Numbered from the stretch's first letter, positions 1-6,955 are shown. The stretch is DNA of 8,916 bases from a candidate division WS6 bacterium GW2011_GWC2_36_7 (GCA_000991805.1 LBSF01000018.1:1-8916); one strand, 5' to 3'. Translations and numbers: made by a program. Notes: generated by a model from the letters alone, not told the origin.

Positions 1-562
1 TAAGACTGTCATATGTTATTAACCCTACATTACTATCCGATTCCTTCATTTTAGCTACCAAAGCATCTACACTCTCTATCTTCTGCGCATTGATACCATA
101 TTGATCCTTAAGGAAATTGATATATGTATCGCTTAATACATATACATTCATACTCTTAATGTCTTCTTCATCTGTAGCGGTTTTCAATGAATACAAGTGT
201 CCTACAGGTATTAAGGTCTCGCTTAAGACTTCTACATTACTTTCTGTTTTCTCTGATTGTATTGTTATATCAGCCTTACTATCTACAAACTTAAACCTTT
301 CTGTTTTCTCAAACACCATATCTTTTACATTTTCCATAGCTAACGTTTTATATTCCTCTGGAACACTTCCTTCAAACGCCACCGTAAAGGAATCATATCT
401 TATCTTGGGATTATGGAATGTTATGAGAGTATTAACTGTATTGAAGTTTTGAATGTATACAAAGACTAATGAACCAGCCAAACCTATTATGGCGGCATAA
501 AGGGATAATCTTCCCTTATGAGGTTTCTTGTACTTGATATCATTAATAACTATGGATTTCAT
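1..562 (-). CDS. Membrane-anchored protein, N-terminal part, possibly CapA-like (cut by window edge)
   Basis: This gene has no entry longer than a shadow on the other strand, but translating the minus strand from the ATG at 562 gives 187 uninterrupted codons running off the left edge. The protein starts MKSIVINDIKYKK, is basic for about 18 residues, then has one hydrophobic segment (about residues 19-37, LSLYAAIIGLAGSLVFVYI) that would act as a signal anchor. The rest is a soluble alpha/beta-looking region ending in VGLITYDSL. In CPR genomes a similar arrangement, an anchor followed by a periplasmic-binding-like segment with a 'VGLIPYxxLDP' type phrase, precedes CapA/PGA_cap metallophosphatase domains. 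That is from memory of the family; the CapA domain itself would lie outside the window. The start is well supported: it sits 7 nt after an extended -10 and the other upstream ATG runs into a stop. It diverges from the lysozyme-like gene at 672. Confidence 0.75.
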   Translation of the reverse strand, partial: MKSIVINDIKYKKPHKGRLSLYAAIIGLAGSLVFVYIQNFNTVNTLITFHNPKIRYDSFTVAFEGSVPEEYKTLAMENVKDMVFEKTERFKFVDSKADITIQSEKTESNVEVLSETLIPVGHLYSLKTATDEEDIKSMNVYVLSDTYINFLKDQYGINAQKIESVDALVAKMKESDSNVGLITYDSL

Positions 563-569
563 AGTAAAT

Positions 570-578
570 AATATACCA
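570..578 (-). promoter_or_regulatory. Extended -10 promoter of the leftmost gene (leaderless)
   Basis: On the minus strand the sequence reads TGG-TATATT, a TGN-extended -10 hexamer. Seven bases later comes the ATG at 562, so the expected transcription start coincides with the A of the start codon. This predicts a leaderless mRNA. No good -35 box is seen. Confidence 0.6.
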
Positions 579-619
579 CCAGTTGTGATATTGCCATTTT
601 GATTACTATGGGTCTTCTG

Positions 620-628
620 TGGTATAAT
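620..628 (+). promoter_or_regulatory. Extended -10 promoter of the lysozyme-like gene
   Basis: TGG-TATAAT is a perfect extended -10 with a consensus hexamer at 623-628. The predicted start is near 635, giving a 5' leader of about 37 nt. The -35 region is poor, as expected for extended -10 promoters. The same TGGTATAAT string precedes carD. Confidence 0.65.
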
Positions 629-634
629 ATAGCT

Positions 635-650
635 TACCTAGAAATAGGTA
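635..650 (+). promoter_or_regulatory. 5'-end hairpin with GAAA tetraloop in the leader of the lysozyme-like gene
   Basis: TACCTA-GAAA-TAGGTA is a perfect 6-bp stem closed by a GNRA tetraloop. It begins at, or within a base or two of, the predicted transcription start. Such 5'-terminal hairpins can protect mRNAs from 5'-end-dependent decay; that role is inferred here. No Shine-Dalgarno follows before the ATG at 672. Confidence 0.45.
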
Positions 651-671
651 TTAACTTGAATTTAAACTGCT

Positions 672-1232
672 ATGAAAAAGTTATTAGTAAAAGGTAGAAA
701 GACATTAAGCGTAATAGCTGTTGTTTTAGGTACTGGCCTAGTAGCTAGTATTATAAGTGATAAAATGCCTGTAAACTTAGTCTTAGCTGACCAAGGTCAG
801 GTATCAGCTGTAAGTACAGAATATATCTCTGTTGATAGCGCAGAAATCACTACAAATGAAGTTGCTGATATTAGAGTAGCGAAAATCAAAGCATATTTAG
901 ATAAAAGAGCTGCCCCTCTTGCTGATTATGCAAATGAATTTGTTGCTGCTGCAGATACATACCAGATTGACTACAACCTTGTTGCAGCTATATCTGTAAT
1001 TGAATCTGAAGGTGGTAAACATACATTTAGACCTTACAACGCATGGGGTTGGGGCAAAAGTGGATTTTCAAGCTGGGAAGATGGTATTTGGGCAGTATCG
1101 AAAGGTCTCTCAAAATACTATGCAAAGGGTATGACCACTCCTAGAAGTATATCCTACTCTTACTGTCCTCCTTCTGCAGATAGCTGGGCTGCAAAGGTTC
1201 AGTCTGTAATGAATAAAATTGAAGCACTGTAG
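672..1232 (+). CDS. Secreted lysozyme/lytic-transglycosylase-like cell-wall hydrolase
   Basis: A protein of 186 residues with a typical signal peptide: a basic start (MKKLLVKGRK), a hydrophobic core at about 11-29 and a plausible signal peptidase site after VLA at residue 39. A spacer of about 40 residues leads to a compact lysozyme-fold domain (about 70-186). In it the VIESEGGK segment places a likely catalytic glutamate at Glu111, followed by NAWGWG (123-128) and WEDGIWAV (135-142). These features are typical of the small glucosaminidase/transglycosylase-like domains found in CPR and some Firmicutes. It should cut peptidoglycan glycan strands outside the membrane, either for self remodelling or against a partner cell. 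Glycosidase versus lytic transglycosylase chemistry cannot be decided from sequence. The gene is monocistronic: its own promoter lies at 620 and a strong terminator 10 bases after the stop. Confidence 0.85.
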   Translation: MKKLLVKGRKTLSVIAVVLGTGLVASIISDKMPVNLVLADQGQVSAVSTEYISVDSAEITTNEVADIRVAKIKAYLDKRAAPLADYANEFVAAADTYQIDYNLVAAISVIESEGGKHTFRPYNAWGWGKSGFSSWEDGIWAVSKGLSKYYAKGMTTPRSISYSYCPPSADSWAAKVQSVMNKIEAL

Positions 1233-1241
1233 AAATTTATT

Positions 1242-1270
1242 AAAGCCCTGGTATTAACCAGGGCTTTTTT
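1242..1270 (+). terminator. Intrinsic terminator of the lysozyme-like gene
   Basis: AAAGCCCTGG (1242-1251) and CCAGGGCTTT (1258-1267) form a perfect 10-bp stem around a TATTAA loop, and the run of six T bases at 1265-1270 completes it. It lies just after the TAG stop. The loop, with its flanking TGG, reads TGG-TATTAA and resembles a -10 element for the next gene. Confidence 0.92.
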
Positions 1271-1283
1271 GTTAAACTCCACT

Positions 1284-1985
1284 ATGCAAACTATGTTTTC
1301 TAAAATACAAGGATATGAAATTGGATATACCAATAAGGAAGAATTCAATATTCTAAAAGATGAAATTTTCAACAAAGAAATCTACAATGTTAATGTTACG
1401 ATTAACCCCGGGGTTATACTGGATCTCGGTTCCCATATTGGGCTTTCCATTTTGTACTTCAAGATTAAATATCCTAATGCCAAGATAACTGGATTTGAAC
1501 CTAATTCAAATATATTTCCAATACTTCAAGAGAATGTGGAATGTAATGGATTGGGAAATATCGAATTACACAATATTGCTCTAGGAAGCAAAGATGAGGT
1601 TAGAACTTTCTACATTGATAACTCAGGGAATAACAGTTTCTCAACCGGAAGTTTCAGTAAGGATGCATGGAATGGAACACAAATATCCACCCCAATAAGT
1701 GTAAGATGTGAGCAATTGAGTAAATATATAACCGAAGAAATTGATATCTTAAAGATGGATATTGAGGGAGCAGAAACAGAAGTTTTAAAAGAATTAGTGA
1801 AGAGTCAGAAATTGAGTTTTATTGGTAATATACTAATCGAGTATCACCCTATGAATAATGGTAACGCGAGAAATCTCCTAAAGCTTCTGAATGAAAATGG
1901 TTTTGAGACAAAAATGAAAGCAGATGATTACGGTACTTCTCTAATCAACATACTGGCCAAAAATATTTCTAAAAAATCTTCCTAA
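1284..1985 (+). CDS. FkbM-family SAM-dependent methyltransferase
   Basis: This 233-residue protein is a class I methyltransferase of the FkbM family, usually acting on hydroxyls of sugars or secondary metabolites. The S-adenosylmethionine motif I is VILDLGSHIG (44-53), followed by the acidic strand end ITGFEPN (68-74). The family hallmark LKMDIEGAE lies at 156-164 and the ILIEYHP strand further on. An earlier TTG at 1269 is in frame but lies inside the U-tract of the preceding terminator, so I take the ATG at 1284; the ATG at 1293 is also possible. No SD is present. No clear separate promoter is seen, apart from the -10-like loop of the upstream terminator. The 3' end overlaps the convergent yvcK gene by 45 bases. 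The substrate is unknown; cell-surface glycan modification is a guess from the family. Confidence 0.88.
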   Translation: MQTMFSKIQGYEIGYTNKEEFNILKDEIFNKEIYNVNVTINPGVILDLGSHIGLSILYFKIKYPNAKITGFEPNSNIFPILQENVECNGLGNIELHNIALGSKDEVRTFYIDNSGNNSFSTGSFSKDAWNGTQISTPISVRCEQLSKYITEEIDILKMDIEGAETEVLKELVKSQKLSFIGNILIEYHPMNNGNARNLLKLLNENGFETKMKADDYGTSLINILAKNISKKSS

Positions 1986-2966
1986 CGGGCTTTTGGTAAA
2001 TATTCTTGAAAGTGCCTTTCCAACCTTGTGAGCATCGTGTCGTACAAAACTTCTTTTCAACGTATCTCCTTTTTCCCTTTTTATATCATCATTGGCAACT
2101 AGATCCTTCCTTATTATTGTATGACTATCTGTATCTTCCATGTCCTCTTTAATTAGATTCTCTCCATCTGCTATATATCTTTGAAATGCTTCTTTAGGGA
2201 TTCTCCCATTGTTAAGAAGGATATAATCTAGAGGTCTTCCAATATATCCCTCAATTATATTTACAATATCTTTCACGCTTTTATGCCTTGTTTGCCCTAT
2301 CTTGGTCATTAAATTGGATATATATACTATTTTTCCTTTTGATTGTTTTGTAGCCTTTCCTATCCCTTCAACAAGAAGGTTGGGTAAGAGTGTAGTGTAG
2401 AGATCTCCAGGCCCAAGTATGATGTAGTCAGCTTCTTTAATAGCTTGAATGGCTTGAGGATATGCTTTTGCTTTTTTATCTAGATAGAATTTTGTGATAT
2501 TAATGTCCTTCTCTGGTTCGTCAATGTAATGTTCGCCAACCATTGTAGATCCATCATCGTATTCGGCCACAAGTCTTACATCATCTAATGTAACAGGAAT
2601 TACACATCCTCTTACTCCAAACATCTGAGAAAGTGTATCTATTGCTTCAATCTCAGAGCCCAGGATATCTGCCATTGCAATCATTAATAGATTGCCAAGG
2701 GTGTGTCCTTTTATATTCTCACCATCTGAGAATCTGTAGGTCAAAAGTTTTCTAAAATAGTTACTATCATTGTCATCTGATAATGCTAGGATTGATTTCC
2801 TTACATCACTTAACGGAAGTAACCCAAACTCATCTCTGACAGCAGCATTGCTACCGCCATCATCCATCATACCAACTATAACGCTAAGATGAAGTTCTCT
2901 GTATTTCTTCAGGCCTTCTAGTACAACTGTGGAGCCTGTTCCTCCACCTATAACTACTATATTCAT
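1941..2966 (-). CDS. yvcK: YvcK/CofD-like protein (gluconeogenesis factor family)
   Basis: This 341-residue protein is full length for the YvcK branch of the CofD-like family. The N-terminal nucleotide-binding turn is VVIGGGTGST (4-13). Family motifs follow in order: MMDDGGS (33-39), GHTLGNLL (87-94), LGPGDLYTTLLPNLL (184-198) and NLMTKIGQT (218-226, usually NLMTQPGET). In Bacillus, YvcK binds UDP-sugars and is needed for growth on gluconeogenic carbon and for cell shape, through placement of a peptidoglycan synthase. That role is carried over from the family, not shown here. Only the N-terminal CofD-like fold is recognisable; the C-terminal tail (about 300-341) is basic. The start ATG at 2966 lies 9 nt after an extended -10, so the mRNA would have essentially no leader. 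The stop lies within the end of the fkbM gene, and no terminator is visible between them. Confidence 0.93.
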   Translation of the reverse strand: MNIVVIGGGTGSTVVLEGLKKYRELHLSVIVGMMDDGGSNAAVRDEFGLLPLSDVRKSILALSDDNDSNYFRKLLTYRFSDGENIKGHTLGNLLMIAMADILGSEIEAIDTLSQMFGVRGCVIPVTLDDVRLVAEYDDGSTMVGEHYIDEPEKDINITKFYLDKKAKAYPQAIQAIKEADYIILGPGDLYTTLLPNLLVEGIGKATKQSKGKIVYISNLMTKIGQTRHKSVKDIVNIIEGYIGRPLDYILLNNGRIPKEAFQRYIADGENLIKEDMEDTDSHTIIRKDLVANDDIKREKGDTLKRSFVRHDAHKVGKALSRIFTKSPLGRFFRNIFGQYVD

Positions 2967-2975
2967 ATTAAGGAA

Positions 2976-2984
2976 AGTATAGCA
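2976..2984 (-). promoter_or_regulatory. Extended -10 promoter of yvcK (near-leaderless)
   Basis: The minus strand reads TGC-TATACT, with the hexamer at 2981-2976. The ATG at 2966 begins 9 nt downstream, giving a predicted 5' leader of 2-3 nt. The element is separated by only six bases from the opposing carD promoter. Confidence 0.6.
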
Positions 2985-2990
2985 CTTTCG

Positions 2991-2999
2991 TGGTATAAT
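2991..2999 (+). promoter_or_regulatory. Extended -10 promoter of the carD-like gene
   Basis: TGG-TATAAT at 2991-2999 is identical to the element at 620-628. The predicted start is near 3006 and the leader about 24 nt, without an SD. Its -35 region would overlap the yvcK -10, so RNA polymerase can probably occupy only one of the two at a time. Confidence 0.65.
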
Positions 3000-3029
3000 G
3001 AAACGTTAATATAACAGAATTCCGCTATT

Positions 3030-3554
3030 ATGCAACTTAAAATAGGATCTAAAGTTTTCTATCCATCACACGGTGCAGGTAAGGTTAAGGGTCAAAAAGA
3101 TATTGAATTTAATGGCGAAATTAAGAAATATTTTGAATTTGAATTGATTACCAACCCTATCAGTATATCTACTCCTGTCGATAATATTGATTCTTTGGGT
3201 ATTAGAGAAGTAATGTCTACAAAACAGATTCTTGAGGAAATCAAAATCCTAAAGAAATCTCCTTCCAAGAATCCTAAGGTTACAGATTTCAACATTATGT
3301 TGAATATGTTTAAGGAGTTAGAGGGTAAGTCAGATATTAAATCTACTATGGAGATTATCCAGTATTGTAATTTCATTAGAAAGCAAAGAGAAAAGGAAGG
3401 TCGATTAATTCCTACCAGTATTGAGAAACAACTAGAAGAAGCAGTTAAAAATATTGTTGGTGAATTAGCAATAGCTTCTGACAAGACAATGGATCAAGCA
3501 AATGAGCAATTTGCCAAAGTTACTGGATTAAAAGTATCCCTTTCGGAATACTAA
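3030..3554 (+). CDS. carD: CarD/CdnL-family transcription regulator
   Basis: This 174-residue protein has the CarD architecture and length. The N-terminal RNA-polymerase-interacting domain (Tudor-like, shared with TRCF/Mfd) covers about residues 1-60 and begins IGSKVFYPSHGAGKV, matching the family's VxYPxHGxGxV signature. The remainder is an all-helical, lysine-rich C-terminal domain. In mycobacteria and Thermus, CarD binds the RNAP beta subunit and the upstream edge of the -10 bubble and stabilises open complexes at weak promoters. A similar role is expected, and would suit the extended -10, poor -35 promoters in this window. The start ATG has no SD. The gene ends 14 bases from the convergent ileS stop with no recognisable terminator between them. 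Confidence 0.88.
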   Translation: MQLKIGSKVFYPSHGAGKVKGQKDIEFNGEIKKYFEFELITNPISISTPVDNIDSLGIREVMSTKQILEEIKILKKSPSKNPKVTDFNIMLNMFKELEGKSDIKSTMEIIQYCNFIRKQREKEGRLIPTSIEKQLEEAVKNIVGELAIASDKTMDQANEQFAKVTGLKVSLSEY

Positions 3555-3568
3555 TTCAATTTAGAATC

Positions 3569-6451
3569 CTATTTTATTATCTCTACAAAGACTTCAACTT
3601 CTGCTAGTTTGAGCTTTATGCCATTCTCCAAAGTTGCTACTTTCTCAAATGATTTAGCTAAAACTACTTTTTCAAGTTCTTCGAGATGAGAAGATATGAG
3701 TTCTTCAATTTCTTTACTCTCAGTCTGATATTTAACGGTAATATCCTGACCTACTTGGCATCCACTCTCTTTTCTAGCTACTTGTAATCCTCTGGTTAGT
3801 TCATTTAGGAAGCCTTCTGCTTTAAGTTCATCTGAGATATTTGTATCTAATGTAACAAATACAGTTCCATCGCTTTGGGATTTAAATCCATCGACTTCTT
3901 TTGCTTCTTTGGAATATATAGCTTCTTTTACATTTAATTCTCCCTTAACAATTTCTTGTAACTCAGAATCTTCAACTGGTATGAATGCCTGAGCTAATGG
4001 TTGCCTTACCTTTATTCTATTCTCATCTCTAATATTCAATCCTAAAGAACATATCTTTCTAATGTTATCCATATCTGTTAGAAGCTCTTCATCAAGCTTA
4101 CTTTCATCAACGACAGAGAAGTCCTCAAGATGGACAGATTCCTTTTTACTAGACACTAATGTCTGATATGCTGACTCTGCTAGGAATGGTGCAAATGGTG
4201 CTAGTAACTTTGAGATTTCTACCAATACATATCGTAATGTATCCAAAGCATTTACATCTCCATTTACAAATCTTTCTCTTGATCTTCTGATATACCATTT
4301 GGAAAGATCATCTATTAAATCAAAGATACTCTTTGTAGCTGGTTGCAAATCATATGCATCCATATTTGTTGTAACTTCACCCATTGTCTTGTGAAGTTTC
4401 GCAACAATCCATTTATCCATAATGTTGCCTAAATCAAGTTCACTTACATTTTTAAGTTTTGATTCATCCTGATAGCTTAAGAGGTATTTAACAGAATTCC
4501 AATATGGAAGCATTACTGATGTCATTATCTCCTTCAAGAATTTTTCATTAAAGATTACTTCTTCTCCATGAACAATTGGAGAACTAAGGAAGTAGAGTCT
4601 CATCGAATCAGCTCCTAATTGGTCTATGACGATATTTATATCTGTGTAATTACGCTTACTCTTGGACATCTTAGATCCATCTGAAGCTAAGGCTAATCCA
4701 TTTACTACTACATTTTTGAAAGCTTTCTGATCGAAAAGTGCAGTCCCCAATACATGTAATGTATAGAACCAACCACGGGTTTGATCTACACCTTCTGCAA
4801 TGAATTCTGCTGGATATTTCTGATCAAACTTTTCTTTATTTTCAAATGGATAGTGGAATCTAGCAAATGGCATTGATCCTGAGTCATACCATACATCAAT
4901 TACATCGGTTACTCTGTGCATTTCACCATCGCACTTTGAGCATGCATATTTCACTTCATCCACGAATGGTTTATGTGGATCAGTTAATTCTACTCCCGAT
5001 CTGTCTTTAATCTCAGCAAATGATCCTAGTACTTCTGTAGCTCCACATTTATCACATATCCAAGCAGGAAGTGGAGTTCCCCAATATCTGTTTCTACTTA
5101 AAGCCCAATCTCGAGCGTCAGCCAACCAATTCCCAAATCTTCCATCCTTAATATGTTCTGGTATCCAGTTGATCTCGTTGTTCTCTTCTGTCATTCTTTT
5201 TCTAATCTCTGAAACTCTTACATACCAACTCTTAATTGGTTTGTATATCAATGGTGTTTCAGTTCTCCAACACATTGGCATTTGGTGTTCGTGATCTTCA
5301 TGAGCAAAGAGTAATCCCCTTTCTTCTAAATTCTGCATGACATATTTGTTTGCTTTTTTGTAGAACATTCCTGCAAATTGGGTTATTTCGTCCTTCATAT
5401 TCCCTTGATCATCTAGATAATCAAACATCTCTATGCCCATACCTGTCATCAATGCGAAGTCTTCTTCTCCATATGGTGCTTGGTGTACCAATCCTGTTCC
5501 ATCTTCGAGAGTTACATGTTCAGCATGTACTACTCTAAAACAACCTTCACTACTCTTTTGTGCATAGTATGGATACAATGGTTCGTATTCTTTTCCTACT
5601 AAATCCTTACCCCATATTTCATTCAATATTTGGTAATCTTCACCAAATACCTTCTCTAACAAACCTTTACCAACTATATATTTTCTTCCCTTGTGCTCTA
5701 CTTCTACATATTCAAAATCATTCCCTACTGCAACCAAAAGGTTTCCAGGTAATGTCCATGGAGTTGTAGTCCATATGAGGAGATATGTATTAGAGTCTTT
5801 TAATTTCAAACTTACGGTTACTGCTGGATCTACTATGGCTTTGTATCCCCCAAGGGCTACCTCTGAATTAGAAAGTGTTGTCCCTGCTCTGGTGGAGTAA
5901 GGTACTACTTTGTAACCTTGGTAAAGAAGGCCTTTTTTGTAAAGCTCACTTAATGACCACCATACACTTTCTATATATGCAGGATCCATGGTTGCATATT
6001 CTTCATCTTTGTTTACCCATCTTCCCATTCTTTCGGTTAATGCAAATATCTCACCTTGATATTTTTGTACTGATTCTCTACACATTTGATTAAATTTCTC
6101 GATTCCGAATTTCTCAATATCTTCTTTTTGTTCAAAACCTAATGTTTTCTCTACTTCATATTCAACTGGTATTCCCTGGCAATCCCATCCTAGACTTCTA
6201 TCCACATGATATCCTTTCATGGTTTTGTATCTTGGAACTACATCTTTAATTACCATGGTTAGTGCATGACCATAGTGTGGTTTGTTGTTTGAGGTTATCG
6301 GTCCATCGTAGAAGGTGAATGGGTTGTTTTTGTCTCTTTGATCTATAGATTTTTGGAAAATATTATTTTCTTTCCAAAATGCCAATATGTCTCCCTCGTT
6401 TTTAGGGAAATTAGGCATCATTTCATTTTTCTTTATCTTTATATCTTCCAT
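3569..6451 (-). CDS. ileS: Isoleucyl-tRNA synthetase, IleS2 (eukaryote-like) class
   Basis: This enzyme of 960 residues charges tRNA-Ile with isoleucine. The class I signatures are PHYGH (58-62, the HIGH motif) and KMSKS (594-598). The CP1 editing insertion includes TTTPWTLPGN and GLVHQAPYGEEDF. DVWYDSGS and DQTRGWFYTLHVL lie upstream of KMSKS. Two CxxC pairs, CDKC (466-469) and CSKC (504-507), look like a zinc site in the catalytic half. The phrases PHYGHALT, IKDVVPRY and GWDCQGIPVEYEVEK resemble the IleS2/eukaryotic-type enzymes more than E. coli IleS1; the usual WDCHGLP histidine is glutamine here (Gln92). IleS2 enzymes are often mupirocin-tolerant in other bacteria; that cannot be inferred for this one. 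An in-frame TTG at 6475 falls in the leader terminator U-tract, so I choose the ATG at 6451. Expression is controlled by the T-box leader upstream. Confidence 0.97.
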   Translation of the reverse strand: MEDIKIKKNEMMPNFPKNEGDILAFWKENNIFQKSIDQRDKNNPFTFYDGPITSNNKPHYGHALTMVIKDVVPRYKTMKGYHVDRSLGWDCQGIPVEYEVEKTLGFEQKEDIEKFGIEKFNQMCRESVQKYQGEIFALTERMGRWVNKDEEYATMDPAYIESVWWSLSELYKKGLLYQGYKVVPYSTRAGTTLSNSEVALGGYKAIVDPAVTVSLKLKDSNTYLLIWTTTPWTLPGNLLVAVGNDFEYVEVEHKGRKYIVGKGLLEKVFGEDYQILNEIWGKDLVGKEYEPLYPYYAQKSSEGCFRVVHAEHVTLEDGTGLVHQAPYGEEDFALMTGMGIEMFDYLDDQGNMKDEITQFAGMFYKKANKYVMQNLEERGLLFAHEDHEHQMPMCWRTETPLIYKPIKSWYVRVSEIRKRMTEENNEINWIPEHIKDGRFGNWLADARDWALSRNRYWGTPLPAWICDKCGATEVLGSFAEIKDRSGVELTDPHKPFVDEVKYACSKCDGEMHRVTDVIDVWYDSGSMPFARFHYPFENKEKFDQKYPAEFIAEGVDQTRGWFYTLHVLGTALFDQKAFKNVVVNGLALASDGSKMSKSKRNYTDINIVIDQLGADSMRLYFLSSPIVHGEEVIFNEKFLKEIMTSVMLPYWNSVKYLLSYQDESKLKNVSELDLGNIMDKWIVAKLHKTMGEVTTNMDAYDLQPATKSIFDLIDDLSKWYIRRSRERFVNGDVNALDTLRYVLVEISKLLAPFAPFLAESAYQTLVSSKKESVHLEDFSVVDESKLDEELLTDMDNIRKICSLGLNIRDENRIKVRQPLAQAFIPVEDSELQEIVKGELNVKEAIYSKEAKEVDGFKSQSDGTVFVTLDTNISDELKAEGFLNELTRGLQVARKESGCQVGQDITVKYQTESKEIEELISSHLEELEKVVLAKSFEKVATLENGIKLKLAEVEVFVEIIK

Positions 6452-6473
6452 ATTTGTATTCGTTAATTTAAAC

Positions 6474-6536
6474 AAAAAGCCCCTCTCTAAAAACTGGTAT
6501 ATACCTATTAATATATACTAATCTTTAGAAAGGGGC
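6474..6536 (-). terminator. T-box-controlled intrinsic terminator before ileS
   Basis: On the minus strand GCCCCTTTCTAAA (6536-6524) pairs with TTTAGAGAGGGGC (6491-6479): 13 bp including one U-G pair, followed by five U residues (6478-6474). Inside the 32-nt loop, GTATATA and TATATAC add a second 7-bp stem. The stem is mutually exclusive with the T-box antiterminator. Confidence 0.92.
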
Positions 6537-6678
6537 GAACATTGTGTACGCGGTACCACCCTATTTATTTCTCATTTGTGTATATTTCGTTTACATACGG
6601 TAGATTCTACTCATATTCCTTTTAAAAGAAATACTTTCTTTCTACTACTCCCCAATGATTGTTGGATCTAAGTATTGA
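6474..6678 (-). promoter_or_regulatory. T-box riboswitch leader of ileS (transcription antitermination)
   Basis: The minus strand carries AGGGTGGTACCGCG at 6562-6549, the canonical T-box sequence whose UGGN bases pair with the acceptor end of uncharged tRNA. Its AGGG can pair with the CCCCU near 6535 to form the antiterminator, and that CCCCU is also the 5' arm of the terminator at 6536-6474. Uncharged tRNA-Ile would therefore let transcription continue into ileS. The leader from the predicted start to the T-box motif is only about 115-130 nt, which leaves room for a reduced Stem I. A TAGAT (6670-6666) / ATCTA (6605-6601) pairing and an AAAGAAA-GTA-TTTCTTT hairpin are visible. An ATC triplet at 6605-6603 is a candidate isoleucine specifier, but I could not place it confidently in an internal loop. 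Confidence 0.95.
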
Positions 6679-6683
6679 TGATG

Positions 6684-6692
6684 ATTATATCA
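6684..6692 (-). promoter_or_regulatory. Extended -10 promoter of the T-box/ileS transcript
   Basis: The minus strand reads TGA-TATAAT, with the consensus hexamer at 6689-6684. The predicted start is near 6677, just before the T-box leader. The -35 region is not convincing. Confidence 0.6.
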
Positions 6693-6761
6693 GATATTGG
6701 GAAAAGATGAAAAACGTCGGGGCTAGTGGAGGATATTATGTCGCAGTAAAAAAATATGGAT

Positions 6762-6955
6762 AAAAATCAGAAAGTGATGGGGAGATAAAAGGAATCGGGA
6801 TCCTATTTGTTTGATACTCTCTCCATCACCTTCGCTTACTGTATTTCTGATTCCAAAAAATTTATTGTTTATGGCACCTCTGTAGCTGTATACAGAAAAA
6901 CAACCCTTCCTTTCTTTATAAATTTTTGGATCTACAAACACAAAGCTTTTCAAAG
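6762..6955 (-). ncRNA. Putative structured small RNA C, or structured non-coding region, with U-tract end
   Basis: Two long bulged stems fill this stretch. First, GATCCAAAAATTTAT (minus, 6932-6918) pairs with the complementary arm at 6865-6849 with only two bulged bases. Nested inside are TTGTTT/AAACAA and TCTGTA/TACAGA pairings, making one long rod. Second, a 9-bp stem (6852-6844 with 6773-6765) continues into a 12-bp stem (6829-6818 with 6785-6774) with a 14-nt bulge on one side. It is followed by U residues on the minus strand (6766-6762), so this second stem may be a terminator. One base of the 12-bp stem is G-U on the plus strand but A-C on the minus strand. A TATAAT at 6967-6962 could start the RNA. 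A 76-codon minus-strand frame (6953-6723, TTG start) overlaps; I consider it less likely than RNA. Identity unknown. Confidence 0.4.

Noticed and set aside
117..452. 111-codon plus-strand frame at the left edge
   Set aside because: It is the antisense shadow of the minus-strand anchored protein at 1-562, which has a promoter, a membrane anchor and a coherent sequence.
1269..1283. TTG start for the FkbM methyltransferase
   Set aside because: It lies in the U-tract of the upstream terminator and adds only five residues; the ATG at 1284 is the better start.
5350..6093. Several plus-strand frames of 60-70 codons inside ileS
   Set aside because: They are antisense shadows of a well-conserved synthetase with no domain or promoter of their own.
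6452..6475. TTG start for IleRS
   Set aside because: It lies in the U-tract of the T-box terminator; the ATG at 6451 gives a normal N-terminus.
6723..6953. 76-codon minus-strand frame with a TTG start
   Set aside because: It overlaps the two long stems of RNA C and shows no recognisable domain or SD. The start would lie almost at the predicted transcript 5' end, so a leaderless gene is not excluded, but RNA explains the dense complementarity better.
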